A stretch of DNA of 64,000 nt from JBFXIE01 sp050176255 (GTDB lineage Bacteria; Pseudomonadota; Gammaproteobacteria; Burkholderiales; Burkholderiaceae_C), in assembly GCF_050176255.1 (NCBI RefSeq), contig NZ_JBFXIE010000007.1; one strand, written 5' to 3'. Made by a program: the position numbers and the translations under genes. Below, in pieces: positions 26,571 to 36,945 of this stretch. Under the pieces are notes generated by a model. That model saw only the letters and a list, made by a program, of their open reading frames with translations. It made no database searches and was not told the origin of the DNA. The first letter of the stretch is position 1. Every line of letters starts with the position of its first letter.

Positions 26571-27533
26571 ATGAACGACACCGTGAACGCACCACAACCG
26601 CCCGGCGCAGACGCCGCGCAGCCCGCAGCCGCCCACACCCCTGCCGTGCCAGGCGGGTCGGCATCGGCATCGGCAGGCGTGCAGCAAGAGGCGCAAGAGG
26701 CGCAAGAGATTGCGCAGGCCGGCGCGCAAGACGTGGCGCACGATGCAGCCCACGAAGCGGCCCGGGACGGCGGCGCCCAGACCGGGCCGCGCAAGGCCCG
26801 CCGCGGCTCGCGCCGCTCCGGGGCGCGGCGCGAGCCGCTGGCGCAGGCAGGCGCTGCCCAACCCGCTGCCGCAGAACCTGCCGCCGCTGGCAAGCCCCAG
26901 CCGCGCCGCACCCACCCGCTGCTGGAGCAGCTGGCCGGCTGGTACCCGCACCTGTTCGGCGCGCAGTTCCTGCCGCTCAAGCGCGGCATCTTCCAGGATC
27001 TGCTGGCCGCGCATGGCGAGGCTATCGACAAGGATGCGCTCAAGCTTGCCCTGCACATCCATACCCGCTCCACGCGCTACCTGAATGCCGTCGCCCAGGG
27101 CCTGCAACGCCACGACCTGCAGGGCCAGCCCGTCGAGGCCATGGCGCCCGAGCATGTGCACCACGCGCTGCTGGAAGTGTTTCGCCGCCGCAAGCCGCGC
27201 GATGGTGAAGACCTGACCGACAAGCTGCGTCGGCGCATCGCCCAGGCATTCGAGGCCAGCGGCCTCACGCGCGAGGCCTATGACGCCCTGGTGCGCGGGC
27301 GCGACGAAAAGGCCAACGCGCTGCTGGACGAAGCCTTTGCCCAGGTGGCCGAGCAAGACGCCAAGGCCGAGGCCCTGCTGCGCGCCTTCGAGGCCAGCGG
27401 CGCCGCGCCCGAGCAGTTTGCCGACATGTACGGCATGGACCGCCGCGTGGTCGCGCAGTCCCTGGCACGGGCGCGCCGGCTGCGTGCGCCCGCCGCTGAC
27501 GGTGCATCCACCGAGGGCACGGGCGAAGCCTGA
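26571..27533 (+). CDS. proQ: ProQ/FinO-family RNA-binding protein
   Basis: RNA chaperone-like protein of about 320 residues. Residues 1 to about 110 are Ala/Gln/Arg-rich and probably disordered. The FinO/ProQ domain follows (H-P-L-L-E-Q-L-A-G-W-Y-P-H-L-F, F-L-P-L-K-R-G-I-F, L-H-I-H-T-R-S-T-R-Y-L). A charged C-terminal extension of about 110 residues follows, repeating helical R-x2-A-F-E-A-S-G segments at two places. The start is uncertain: ATG 26571 lacks a clear ribosome site, while 26514/26517 follow AAGG but would add an unfamiliar peptide. Confidence 0.82.
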   Translation: MNDTVNAPQPPGADAAQPAAAHTPAVPGGSASASAGVQQEAQEAQEIAQAGAQDVAHDAAHEAARDGGAQTGPRKARRGSRRSGARREPLAQAGAAQPAAAEPAAAGKPQPRRTHPLLEQLAGWYPHLFGAQFLPLKRGIFQDLLAAHGEAIDKDALKLALHIHTRSTRYLNAVAQGLQRHDLQGQPVEAMAPEHVHHALLEVFRRRKPRDGEDLTDKLRRRIAQAFEASGLTREAYDALVRGRDEKANALLDEAFAQVAEQDAKAEALLRAFEASGAAPEQFADMYGMDRRVVAQSLARARRLRAPAADGASTEGTGEA

Positions 27534-27563
27534 TCCGTCGTGGCCCTCGCCGGGGTTTGTGGG

Positions 27564-27617
27564 TCAAAACTGCCTGCAGCCCAGGTAAATCAAGCGCTGG
27601 CAGCTATCAAAATTGAT
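27564..27617 (-). repeat. Interspersed repeat copy between proQ and lplT
   Basis: AATCAAGCGCTGGCAGCTAT (27588-27607) followed by CAAAATTGATGA is the reverse orientation of the repeat. It lies in the convergent space between proQ and lplT and ends a few bases from the lplT stop. Confidence 0.7.
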
Positions 27618-27630
27618 GAGCCTGCGCCGC

Positions 27631-28908
27631 TCAGTGGTGATCGCGCCGCGCGATCGTCAGCAGGTGCTCCACCTCGTCCGCCTGGTGGCGCAGGTTGTGG
27701 GCGTGCCAGCGCTGGATGACCCACATCACACCGGCCACCAGCAGGCCAAAGGCGGTGATTGCGCCAAAGGCCGACAGCCCCAGCTTGGTGGACAGGCTGT
27801 AGAACGCGCCCATGCCCAAAATGGCGGCCTGCTCGTTGAAGTTTTGCACGGCAATCGAGCGGCCCGCGCCCATCAGGTTGTGGCCGCGGTGCTGCAGCAG
27901 CGCGTTCATGGGCACCACCAGAAAGCCGCCCAGCCCGCCCAGAACGATCAAAAAAGGAATGGCCAGCCAGATGTTGCCGATGAAGTTCATGGCAATCACC
28001 AGCAGCCCCATGGCGATGCCCAGCGGAATCACCCGCGTGGCCATGTCCAGGCGCATGTGCATCGATGCCAGCACCGCGCCCGCCGCCGTGCCGATGGCCA
28101 CCACGCCCACCAGGGCCGACGCCTGCGTGGTGCTGTAGCCCAGCGCCGCCGCGGCCCAGGCCAGCACGATGTAGCGCAGGTTGCCCGACACGCCCCAGAA
28201 CAGCGTGGTGGTGGACAGTGAAATCTGCCCCAGCTTGTCGCGCCACAGCCGCCCGTTGCAGCTCCAGAAGTCGGGCAGCAGCGCCAGCGGGTTGGGCGGC
28301 ATGGGGCGCATCTCCACGCCGGTGTGCGGGATGCGCAGGTTGAACCAGGCCGCCAGCAGGTACACCGGCACCAGCGCCAGGATGGCCGCCTCGGCCGCCA
28401 GGCTGATGCCCAGATCGACGCCCGGCATGTCCAGCGCCAGCAGGTGGCTGGAGATGTGCGGCGCGACCAGCTGGCCACCCACCAGCACGCCCAGGATGAT
28501 GGAGGCGATGGTCAGACCCTCGATCCAGCCGTTGGCCTTGACCAGCTGCGACGCCGGCAGCAGTTCGGTCAGGATGCCGTACTTGGCGGGGGAATAGGCG
28601 GCGGCGCCCAGCCCCACCACGGCGTAGGCCAGCAGCGGGTGGTGGCCAAACAGCATCATCAGGCAGCCCACCACCTTGATGGCGTTGCTGAGCAGCATCA
28701 CCCGGCCCTTGGGCATGGAGTCGGCGAATGCGCCCACCCAGGGCGCCAGCACCACGTAGAACAGCGCAAACATGGGCACCAGCGCGGCGCGCTGCCACTC
28801 GGGCGCCCCGCTGGTGCGCAGCAACTCCACGGCAGTCACGAACAAGGCGTTGTCGGCCAGCGAGCTGAAAAACTGCGCCGACATGATGGTGTAGAAACCG
28901 CGCTTCAT
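27631..28908 (-). CDS. lplT: Lysophospholipid transporter LplT (MFS)
   Basis: Inner-membrane MFS protein of 425 residues, about twelve helices, that flips lysophospholipids for repair. The N-terminus (M-K-R-G-F-Y-T-I-M-S-A-Q-F-F-S-S-L-A-D-N-A-L) and the L-P-A-S-Q-L-V-K-A-N-G-W segment are family features. The start at 28908 gives this N-terminus; the open frame upstream is not conserved. No aas acyltransferase gene lies beside it. It is divergent from alr. Confidence 0.9.
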   Translation of the reverse strand: MKRGFYTIMSAQFFSSLADNALFVTAVELLRTSGAPEWQRAALVPMFALFYVVLAPWVGAFADSMPKGRVMLLSNAIKVVGCLMMLFGHHPLLAYAVVGLGAAAYSPAKYGILTELLPASQLVKANGWIEGLTIASIILGVLVGGQLVAPHISSHLLALDMPGVDLGISLAAEAAILALVPVYLLAAWFNLRIPHTGVEMRPMPPNPLALLPDFWSCNGRLWRDKLGQISLSTTTLFWGVSGNLRYIVLAWAAAALGYSTTQASALVGVVAIGTAAGAVLASMHMRLDMATRVIPLGIAMGLLVIAMNFIGNIWLAIPFLIVLGGLGGFLVVPMNALLQHRGHNLMGAGRSIAVQNFNEQAAILGMGAFYSLSTKLGLSAFGAITAFGLLVAGVMWVIQRWHAHNLRHQADEVEHLLTIARRDHH

Positions 28909-29036
28909 CGGAGGGCTGGTGGCTCCATCAGCGGTGCTGATGGACTGTGAAACTTTGAAACACTCCTGGGAGCGACGGGCGGTTATATCACGCACCCCCG
29001 CCGGGCCGGTGCCAGAATGCCCCCCTGTGCCGTTCC

Positions 29037-30149
29037 GTGAAAACCCTGCCGATGCCGCGCCCGATCCTTGCCACCATCCACCCCGCCGCTGTGCGCGACA
29101 ACCTGGAGCGCACGCGCCGCGCGGCGCCGGATGCGCGGTTGTGGGCCGTGGTCAAGGCCGACGCGTACGGCCACGGCATCGCGCGTGTTTTTGACGGCCT
29201 GCGCGCCGCCGATGGCTTTGCCCTGCTGGACCTGGCCGAGGCGCAGCAGCTGCGCGCCCTGGGCTGGCGCGGCCCCATCTTGCTGCTGGAGGGCGTGTTC
29301 GAGCCGCGCGACCTGGAGCTGTGCTCGCGCCTGGGCCTGTGGCACGCGGTGCATTGCGACGCGCAGATCGACTGGCTCAGCCGCCACAAGACCCAGGTGC
29401 CGCACCGCGTTTTCTTGAAGATGAACTCGGGCATGAACCGCCTGGGCTTCCCGCCAGGGCGCTACCGCAGCGCCTGGGCGCGGCTGAACGCGCTGCCGCA
29501 GGTTGATGAAATTTCTTTCATGACGCATTTTTCCGATGCAGACGGCCCGCGCGGCATTGCCCACCAGGTGCAGGCCTTTCATGCCGCCACGCAGGACCTG
29601 CCGGGCGAGCGCTGCATTGCCAACAGCGCCGCCATCCTGCGCCACGGCGCCGAGGCGCCGGTGCGGCTGGACTGGGTGCGCGCCGGCATCATGCTGTACG
29701 GCAGCGCGCCCGACCACCCCGAGCGCAGCGCCGCCGACTGGGGGCTGCAGCCGGCCATGACGCTGGCCTCGCGCATCATCGGCACGCAGCAGCTGCAGGT
29801 GGGCGACACCGTGGGCTATGGCTCGCGCTTCACGGCGGACGGGCCCCTCACCATCGGCGTGGTGGCCTGCGGCTATGCCGACGGCTATCCGCGCCATGCA
29901 GACACCGGCACGCCCGTGCTGGTGGACGGAGTGCGCACGCGCACCATCGGCCGCGTCAGCATGGACATGATTGCGGTGGACCTCACGCCCGTGCCCGGCG
30001 CGGGCCTGGGCACCGAGGTCACGCTGTGGGGCCGCGCCAGCAACGGCGCCGTGCTGCCCATCGACGAGGTGGCGCATGCCGCAGGCACCGTGGGCTACGA
30101 ACTGATGTGCGCCCTGGCCCCGCGCGTGTCCGTGGTGGTGCAGGACTGA
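29037..30149 (+). CDS. alr: Alanine racemase
   Basis: PLP enzyme of 370 (GTG 29037) or 365 (ATG 29052) residues that makes D-alanine for peptidoglycan. The PLP lysine is in W-A-V-V-K-A-D-A-Y-G-H-G (residue 40 from the GTG). The second catalytic region has M-L-Y-G-S-A-P, and G-R-V-S-M-D-M is the C-terminal barrel signature. Followed by radA after about 75 bp. Confidence 0.95.
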   Translation: MKTLPMPRPILATIHPAAVRDNLERTRRAAPDARLWAVVKADAYGHGIARVFDGLRAADGFALLDLAEAQQLRALGWRGPILLLEGVFEPRDLELCSRLGLWHAVHCDAQIDWLSRHKTQVPHRVFLKMNSGMNRLGFPPGRYRSAWARLNALPQVDEISFMTHFSDADGPRGIAHQVQAFHAATQDLPGERCIANSAAILRHGAEAPVRLDWVRAGIMLYGSAPDHPERSAADWGLQPAMTLASRIIGTQQLQVGDTVGYGSRFTADGPLTIGVVACGYADGYPRHADTGTPVLVDGVRTRTIGRVSMDMIAVDLTPVPGAGLGTEVTLWGRASNGAVLPIDEVAHAAGTVGYELMCALAPRVSVVVQD

Positions 30150-30225
30150 TGCGCCGCATGGCGCCGCCGCACAGCCGCCCGTGCGCATCGTGGCGGCGCG
30201 TGCAGCGCCGCAGTTAGCATCCCTC

Positions 30226-31611
<1,386 letters not shown>

Positions 31612-31684
31612 TAAACAGGGTGATGGATCACAGCTACGCAGCTTCCACAGCGGCGCCGCGCGCGCTGCATAGGACAATGCGCCC

Positions 31685-32125
31685 ATGAATTTGCGCAAGA
31701 TATTGATACCCGCGGGCATCGCGGCACTGTTTATTGCAGCCTACCAATCCTGGGGAGTGCAGGGCATCGTGACGGTGAGCGGCGGCGTGGTCATGTGGGG
31801 GCTGCTGCACTACACGCGCCTGATGAACGTGATGCAAAAGGCCCGGCACCGCCCCATTGGCTACGTGGGCAGCGCCGTCATGCTCAACGCCAAGCTCAAA
31901 GCCGGCGTCAATCTGATGCATGTGGTGGCCATGACGCGCGCGCTGGGTCAGCAGCTGTCGGCCGACGGCGAGGAGCCCGAGCGCTACCGCTGGACCGACG
32001 GCACGCAGTCGCATGTGACCTGCGAGTTTGAAGGCGGCCGGCTGGCACGCTGGGAGCTGGTGCGCCCCGCACCGCAAGACGGCGACGCGCCTGCGCAAGC
32101 TTCCAACTCGGCTGGCGAATCGTAG
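31685..32125 (+). CDS. Conserved small membrane protein, unknown function
   Basis: 146 residues. An N-terminal helix (L-I-P-A-G-I-A-A-L-F-I-A-A-Y) and a second hydrophobic segment (V-V-M-W-G-L-L-H-Y) suggest two membrane passes, followed by a soluble Lys/Arg-containing part and an Ala/Asp-rich tail. I do not recognise a functional family. Codon use and position between radA and ilvE on the same strand support a real gene. The tail ends at the stop codon within GAATCGTAG. Confidence 0.7.
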   Translation: MNLRKILIPAGIAALFIAAYQSWGVQGIVTVSGGVVMWGLLHYTRLMNVMQKARHRPIGYVGSAVMLNAKLKAGVNLMHVVAMTRALGQQLSADGEEPERYRWTDGTQSHVTCEFEGGRLARWELVRPAPQDGDAPAQASNSAGES

Positions 32126-32176
32126 AATCGCCAGCTTTGCGAGCTTTCGCAGTTCTCTCCTCTCTAAAGGATCCCC

Positions 32177-33115
32177 ATGAGCCCTGTTATTCCCTCCATG
32201 GCCGACCGTGACGGCAAAATCTGGATGGATGGCCAGTTGGTGGACTGGCGCGATGCCAAGATCCATGTGCTGACCCACTCGCTGCACTACGGCTGCGGCG
32301 CTTTTGAAGGCGTGCGCGCCTACAAGACGGAGCAGGGCACGGCCATCTTCCGCCTGCACGATCACACGGACCGCCTGTTCAACAGCGCCAAGATCCTGCG
32401 CATGCAGATTCCGTTCACCAAGGACGAAGTGAATGAGGCACAACGCGCCGTGATCCGTGCCAATAACCTCGAGTCGGGCTATCTGCGCCCGCTGACCTGG
32501 ATTGGCTCGGAAAAGCTGGGCGTTAGCCCCAAGGGCAACAAGATCCACCTGATCGTCGCCGCCTGGGCCTGGGGCGCCTACCTGGGCGAGGAAGGCATGA
32601 CGCGCGGCATTCGCGTCAAGACCAGCAGCTTCACGCGCCACCACGTCAACATCACGATGACGCAGGCCAAGGCGTCGAGCAACTACACCAACTCCATCCT
32701 GGCCAACACCGAAGCCACCGATGACGGCTACGACGAGGCGCTGCTGCTGGACAACGCCGGCTTCGTGTCGGAAGGCTCGGGCGAGAACGTGTTCATCATC
32801 AAGGATGGCGTGGTCTATACGCCCGACCTGTCGGCCGGCGCGCTCAACGGCATCACGCGCAACACGGTGTTCCACATCTGCAAGGACCTGGGCGTGGAAG
32901 TGGTGCAAAAGCGCATCACCCGCGACGAGGTGTACATCGCCGACGAGGCTTTCTTCACAGGCACGGCCGCAGAAGTCACGCCAATCCGCGAACTGGACCG
33001 CGTCAGCATCGGCGCCGGCAGCCGCGGCCCGCTGACCGAGAAGATCCAAAGCGCGTTCTTCGACATCGTCAACGGCCGCAACCCCAAGTACGCCCACTGG
33101 CTCACCAAGGTCTGA
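32177..33115 (+). CDS. ilvE: Branched-chain amino acid aminotransferase
   Basis: PLP class IV aminotransferase of 312 residues for leucine, isoleucine and valine. Motifs include H-S-L-H-Y-G-C-G-A-F-E-G-V-R near the N-terminus, the PLP lysine in Q-A-K-A-S-S-N-Y, E-G-S-G-E-N-V-F and F-F-T-G-T-A-A-E-V-T-P. AAAGGA is placed before the ATG. Five bases separate it from the zinc-finger gene. Confidence 0.95.
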   Translation: MSPVIPSMADRDGKIWMDGQLVDWRDAKIHVLTHSLHYGCGAFEGVRAYKTEQGTAIFRLHDHTDRLFNSAKILRMQIPFTKDEVNEAQRAVIRANNLESGYLRPLTWIGSEKLGVSPKGNKIHLIVAAWAWGAYLGEEGMTRGIRVKTSSFTRHHVNITMTQAKASSNYTNSILANTEATDDGYDEALLLDNAGFVSEGSGENVFIIKDGVVYTPDLSAGALNGITRNTVFHICKDLGVEVVQKRITRDEVYIADEAFFTGTAAEVTPIRELDRVSIGAGSRGPLTEKIQSAFFDIVNGRNPKYAHWLTKV

Positions 33116-33120
33116 ACCCC

Positions 33121-33327
33121 ATGTCCCAAGCTACCGTCGAACTGCTGGCCAAAGATCTCAACGCCCAGGGCGGGGTCTATTGCCCCAGCCCCAAGGCCGA
33201 CATGAAGCTGTGGAACAGCCACCCCAAGGTCTATCTGGACGTGGCGCGTACCGGCGAGGCCAAGTGCCCTTACTGCGGCACCGTCTATCGCCTGAAGGCG
33301 GGTGAGGCCGTTCGCGCGGGGCATTGA
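33121..33327 (+). CDS. Small CHCC zinc-finger protein
   Basis: 68 residues with the C-H-C-C ligand set of the zf-CHCC family: Cys20 in G-V-Y-C-P, His33 in W-N-S-H-P-K, and C-P-Y-C near residues 49-52. Related to the C-terminal part of the complex I accessory subunit NDUFS6. The role in bacteria is unknown. It is translationally close to ilvE. Confidence 0.85.
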   Translation: MSQATVELLAKDLNAQGGVYCPSPKADMKLWNSHPKVYLDVARTGEAKCPYCGTVYRLKAGEAVRAGH

Positions 33328-33412
33328 TACGGCCTGGCAGAAGCATGGCGTGCACCGCTGCGGGCGGTCGCGCCTGAAAGAGCAATCGGCCCCGGGTCGA
33401 CGTACTGTGCAC

Positions 33413-34726
33413 ATGACCCTTGACTCCCTTCTGGGCCCGGCGCCCTGGCCCCGCCGGGTTGCCACTGCGGCGCTGTTTCTGGTGCCTGCGCTGGCGCTGA
33501 CGGTGCAGTCCGGCTATTCGTACGGTGCGGTGCTGCTGCTGCTGGGCGCGCTGTGCTCCCTGCACCGCTGGCCGCGCACCGCGCAGCACCCTTGGACCTG
33601 GGCCCTGGCGGTTGCCATGGTGGGCATGGGTGTGCTCTGGTTTGTTTTGGCCAACCCGATGGATGGGTTAGGTGGCTGGGATCGGCCTTCAAAATACTTT
33701 TTTGGCCTTGTCTGTCTGCTGTTTGTGAGCCTTGCAGCGCCCAAACCGCGTGCGCAGTACTGGGGGCTGCTGCTTGGCTGCCTGGGTGCCGGCGCCGTGG
33801 CGCTGTGGCAGGTGCGTGTGGCGGGGGTGCCGCGTGCGACGGGATTCCCCTCATCGCACACCAGTAGCGCCATACAGTGGGGCAATCTTGCTTTGCTGAT
33901 GGGCACCATGTTGGCCGCGCAGACCATCGCGCTGCGCGAGCACATCACGCGCGCAACATTGGTACTGGCCTGCTTTGGAGTGCTGTTGGCGTTCAATGCT
34001 TCGGTGTTGTCTCAGTCGCGAGGCGGCTGGCTGGCGATCGGGTTGGCTAGTCCTGTGGGCCTGTACCTGCTGTGGCGTTTTTATCGGCCTGAGCTGTGGC
34101 GTATGTTGGGCAGTGTTGCTGCCATCCTGGTCTTGTTGGGCGCCGCCAACCATCAGGTACTGGTGGAGCGTTGGCGCATCATGGAAAAAGAGCTGCAGGT
34201 CTATGGAGCTCAACGCGAGGCCGACAACTCTGTGGGGCAGCGCCTGGAGCATTGGCGCTTTGCCTGGGAAGTGGGGCAAGAAAAGCCCCTACTCGGCTGG
34301 GGAACGCAGGGCTATCTGGCGGAAAAGGAAAAGCGTGTGGCGGCTGGTGAGTATGCGTCTTCCATCCTGGAATACAACGCTCACAACGAGGTGCTGGACA
34401 TGTTCGTCAAGGCAGGCATTGTTGGTGTGGCCTGGCTGTTACTGTTTTACGCTGTGCCGCTGTGCATGTTCTGGCCAACGCGTGCTCGTCTGGCTGCCTA
34501 CGCGGATTGCAGGGCCGACGTGCGCGCTCAGATGTTGGCGCTGCGGTTGGGTGGTGTGTGCATTCCACTGCTCTATGCCGGTTTTGGCATCACCGTGGTT
34601 TTTCTCGGCCCCAACAGCGGCATCATGTTCTACCTGTTCATGACCATGCTCACCTGGGCGGCCGTGCATGGCATGGACGCGCAATATGCGGGCGACGTGC
34701 GTGCGCCGTCTTCTGCGGCGACCTGA
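33413..34726 (+). CDS. waaL: O-antigen ligase family protein
   Basis: Polytopic membrane protein of 437 residues with about ten helices and the Wzy_C/WaaL pattern: S-Q-S-R-G-G-W-L and, in the large periplasmic loop, H-N-E-V-L-D-M. It would attach O-antigen or another glycan to lipid A-core. From about 33.95 kb the codons become T-richer than the neighbours, a sign of separate ancestry. ATG 33413 is used; GTG 33407 is possible. It heads a run of three glycosyltransferase genes. Confidence 0.85.
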   Translation: MTLDSLLGPAPWPRRVATAALFLVPALALTVQSGYSYGAVLLLLGALCSLHRWPRTAQHPWTWALAVAMVGMGVLWFVLANPMDGLGGWDRPSKYFFGLVCLLFVSLAAPKPRAQYWGLLLGCLGAGAVALWQVRVAGVPRATGFPSSHTSSAIQWGNLALLMGTMLAAQTIALREHITRATLVLACFGVLLAFNASVLSQSRGGWLAIGLASPVGLYLLWRFYRPELWRMLGSVAAILVLLGAANHQVLVERWRIMEKELQVYGAQREADNSVGQRLEHWRFAWEVGQEKPLLGWGTQGYLAEKEKRVAAGEYASSILEYNAHNEVLDMFVKAGIVGVAWLLLFYAVPLCMFWPTRARLAAYADCRADVRAQMLALRLGGVCIPLLYAGFGITVVFLGPNSGIMFYLFMTMLTWAAVHGMDAQYAGDVRAPSSAAT

Positions 34727-34729
34727 CCC

Positions 34730-35902
34730 GTGCCCTTGCCAGCCCGCACCACCGCCGTGTCTGACAATCCCGCAGCCGCGACCGGCTCTGCCCCTGCCAC
34801 ACGCCGGCCCCGCGTGCTGCACTTCGTGACCGGCGGTTTTTCCGGCGCCACGCAAGTAGCTGTTGACTTGGTGCGGGCCCACGCGGCCTCTGGCCGTTGC
34901 GATGCTCTGCTGGTGCTGCGCCGTAAACGCCACACGCGTAACGAGCGCGTGCAGGCGCTGCGGGACCAGGGACTGGCCGTGGAAACCGTGGCTGGCTGGG
35001 CGCATGTGGCCACCATCTGGCAACTGGTTGCCATCTGCCGACGTTTCAAGCCGGACGTGCTGGTGGCCCACGGCTTCAGCGAGCACCTGTGGGGCCGCTA
35101 CGCGGGGCTGCTGGCCGGCGTGCCGCGCCTGGTGCATGTGGAACACAACTCCCGCGAGCGCTACACCGCCTGGAGACTGCGCCAGGCCCTGTGGCTGGCG
35201 CAGCGCACTGACCTCATCGTGGGTGTTTCCGAGGGCGTGCGCCAGAGCCTGCTGGCGCGTGGCTTTCCTGCTGCCAAGACCGTGGTCATCCCCAACGGTA
35301 TCGACCTTGCGCCGTACGACCCGGCGCGCCATCCCGCCTGGACCGACCGTGCGCCAGGCATCGTCATGGCCGCCCGCTTTGCGCGCCAGAAAGACCACGC
35401 CACGCTGCTGCGCGCCGTAGCGCTGCTGCGCCAGCGCGGCCTCGCCCCACCCGTCAAGCTGGCGGGCGGCGGCAAGGCCAGCGCGCAGCGCGCCGCCCGC
35501 CAGCTGTGCACGGCGCTGGGGCTGGATGGACAGGTAGAGTTTTTGGGCCATTGCGGCGATGTGTCGGGGCTGCTGATGCGCCACCGCATCTGCGTGCTGG
35601 CCACGCACTTTGAGGGCATGCCGCTGTCGCTCATCGAGGGCATGGCCGCGGGCTGCGCCGTGGTGGGCAGCCGCGTGGTGGGCGTGCAGGAGATCATCGA
35701 CGACGGCCGCAACGGCCTGCTGGCCGCGCATGCTGATCCTCAGTCGCTGGCTAACGCCCTGGCGCGGCTGTTGACGAATGATGACGAGGCCCAGCGCATG
35801 GCCCGGATCGCGCGGGACGATGCTGCACGCCTGTATAGCCTGCAAACCATGACGACGCGGTACGAAGACCTGCTGCTGCAGGGGCTGGAGGCAGCGCGGT
35901 GA
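34730..35902 (+). CDS. Glycosyltransferase, GT4 family
   Basis: 390 residues (GTG 34730; GTG 34757 is an alternative). GT-B fold: the N-terminal domain starts R-V-L-H-F-V-T-G-G-F-S-G-A-T, the C-terminal domain has I-P-N-G-I-D, and the nucleotide-sugar-binding E-x7-E region is T-H-F-E-G-M-P-L-S-L-I-E. It likely extends the lipopolysaccharide outer core. It overlaps the next gene by four bases. Confidence 0.9.
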   Translation: MPLPARTTAVSDNPAAATGSAPATRRPRVLHFVTGGFSGATQVAVDLVRAHAASGRCDALLVLRRKRHTRNERVQALRDQGLAVETVAGWAHVATIWQLVAICRRFKPDVLVAHGFSEHLWGRYAGLLAGVPRLVHVEHNSRERYTAWRLRQALWLAQRTDLIVGVSEGVRQSLLARGFPAAKTVVIPNGIDLAPYDPARHPAWTDRAPGIVMAARFARQKDHATLLRAVALLRQRGLAPPVKLAGGGKASAQRAARQLCTALGLDGQVEFLGHCGDVSGLLMRHRICVLATHFEGMPLSLIEGMAAGCAVVGSRVVGVQEIIDDGRNGLLAAHADPQSLANALARLLTNDDEAQRMARIARDDAARLYSLQTMTTRYEDLLLQGLEAAR

Positions 35903-36945
35903 GTGATGCCTTGCGTGCACCGGCCACGCCTTGGCTCAGCATCCTGGTGCCGGTGTACAACGTGCAGGACTACCTGGAGGAATGTCTTGCCTCCGTGGTG
36001 GAGCAACTGCAGCAACTACCGGATGGCGGTGCAGGCGTAGAGGTGCTGGTGCTCGACGACTGCTCCACCGACGGCTCGCGCGCGCTCATGGATCGGTTGG
36101 CCCAGCGCTGGCCCGGCCGTCTGACCCTGATGCACCACGCGGTCAACCAGGGTCAAAGTGCCGCGCGTAACACGATGATCGACGCGGCCCGCGGCGAATA
36201 CCTTTGGTTCCTTGACTCGGACGACAAGCTGTTGCCCGGTGCACTCGCTCAGTTGTTTGCCATCGTCCAGCAGCATGTGCCGGACGTTGTACTTTGCGAT
36301 TTTCGGGTCTTGCGCAACAACAGCTCTTTCAAGCACAGGTTGCGCGGCGAAATGCACCAGCGAACCTTTGATGGCCCGGCCGGGGTTTTGCTGCATGACT
36401 GCTGCGCGTTGCTGCAAGGTTTGCTGGTCGTGGGCCGCCTGCACCCCTGGTCCAAGATTTCCCGAAGTGCGTTGTGGGGAGATGACCTGCGTTTTCCAGT
36501 AGGACGCTGTTTTGAGGACATGGCCGCCGTGCCGCTAATGGCGTTGCGAGCCAGGAGTTTTTTCTACCAAGCGCAGCCTTGGGTGGCCTACCGCCAGCAT
36601 GCAGGCAGCGTGCTGGCGACGATGAACTTGATCAAAGTACAAGACCAGGTAGCGGCCCTGCGACCGCTGCGTGAGGCACTGCGCGGTACGCCTTGCGAAA
36701 GTTCGGCGAGCCTGCGCCTGGAGATGACGCACCAGTGCGCGCGCAGCTTGGTTGGTGCTGTGCGCTTTTTGCAAAGCGTTGGGCTACCCGCAGCGCAGTG
36801 CCGTGTGTTGGTGCAGCGGATGTGCGCCGATTTTGATGCCGCCTCTCCCTTGAGTGCTCGGCAATGGGTCAGCACCTGTCTTAAGCGAGGTTGGTGGCTT
36901 CGCGCCATCAAATTCCTGCGCGCCTACCGTGCGCCATTTTTATGA
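35899..36945 (+). CDS. Glycosyltransferase, GT2 family
   Basis: 348 residues, GTG start overlapping the previous stop (GTGA). The GT-A domain has S-I-L-V-P-V-Y-N-V-Q-D-Y, V-L-D-D-C-S-T-D-G-S and W-F-L-D-S-D-D (the metal-binding D-x-D), as in LPS and capsule transferases. The C-terminal 130 residues are helical and less typical. GC content is lower from 36.2 to 36.9 kb. It overlaps the following gene through ATGA. Confidence 0.9.
   Translation: MSDALRAPATPWLSILVPVYNVQDYLEECLASVVEQLQQLPDGGAGVEVLVLDDCSTDGSRALMDRLAQRWPGRLTLMHHAVNQGQSAARNTMIDAARGEYLWFLDSDDKLLPGALAQLFAIVQQHVPDVVLCDFRVLRNNSSFKHRLRGEMHQRTFDGPAGVLLHDCCALLQGLLVVGRLHPWSKISRSALWGDDLRFPVGRCFEDMAAVPLMALRARSFFYQAQPWVAYRQHAGSVLATMNLIKVQDQVAALRPLREALRGTPCESSASLRLEMTHQCARSLVGAVRFLQSVGLPAAQCRVLVQRMCADFDAASPLSARQWVSTCLKRGWWLRAIKFLRAYRAPFL

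Noticed and set aside
24254..27073. Long minus-strand open frame opposite DUF1275, glcF and proQ
   Set aside because: Composition is Gln/His/Arg/Ala-rich and the plus-strand genes have clear motifs; considered a shadow.
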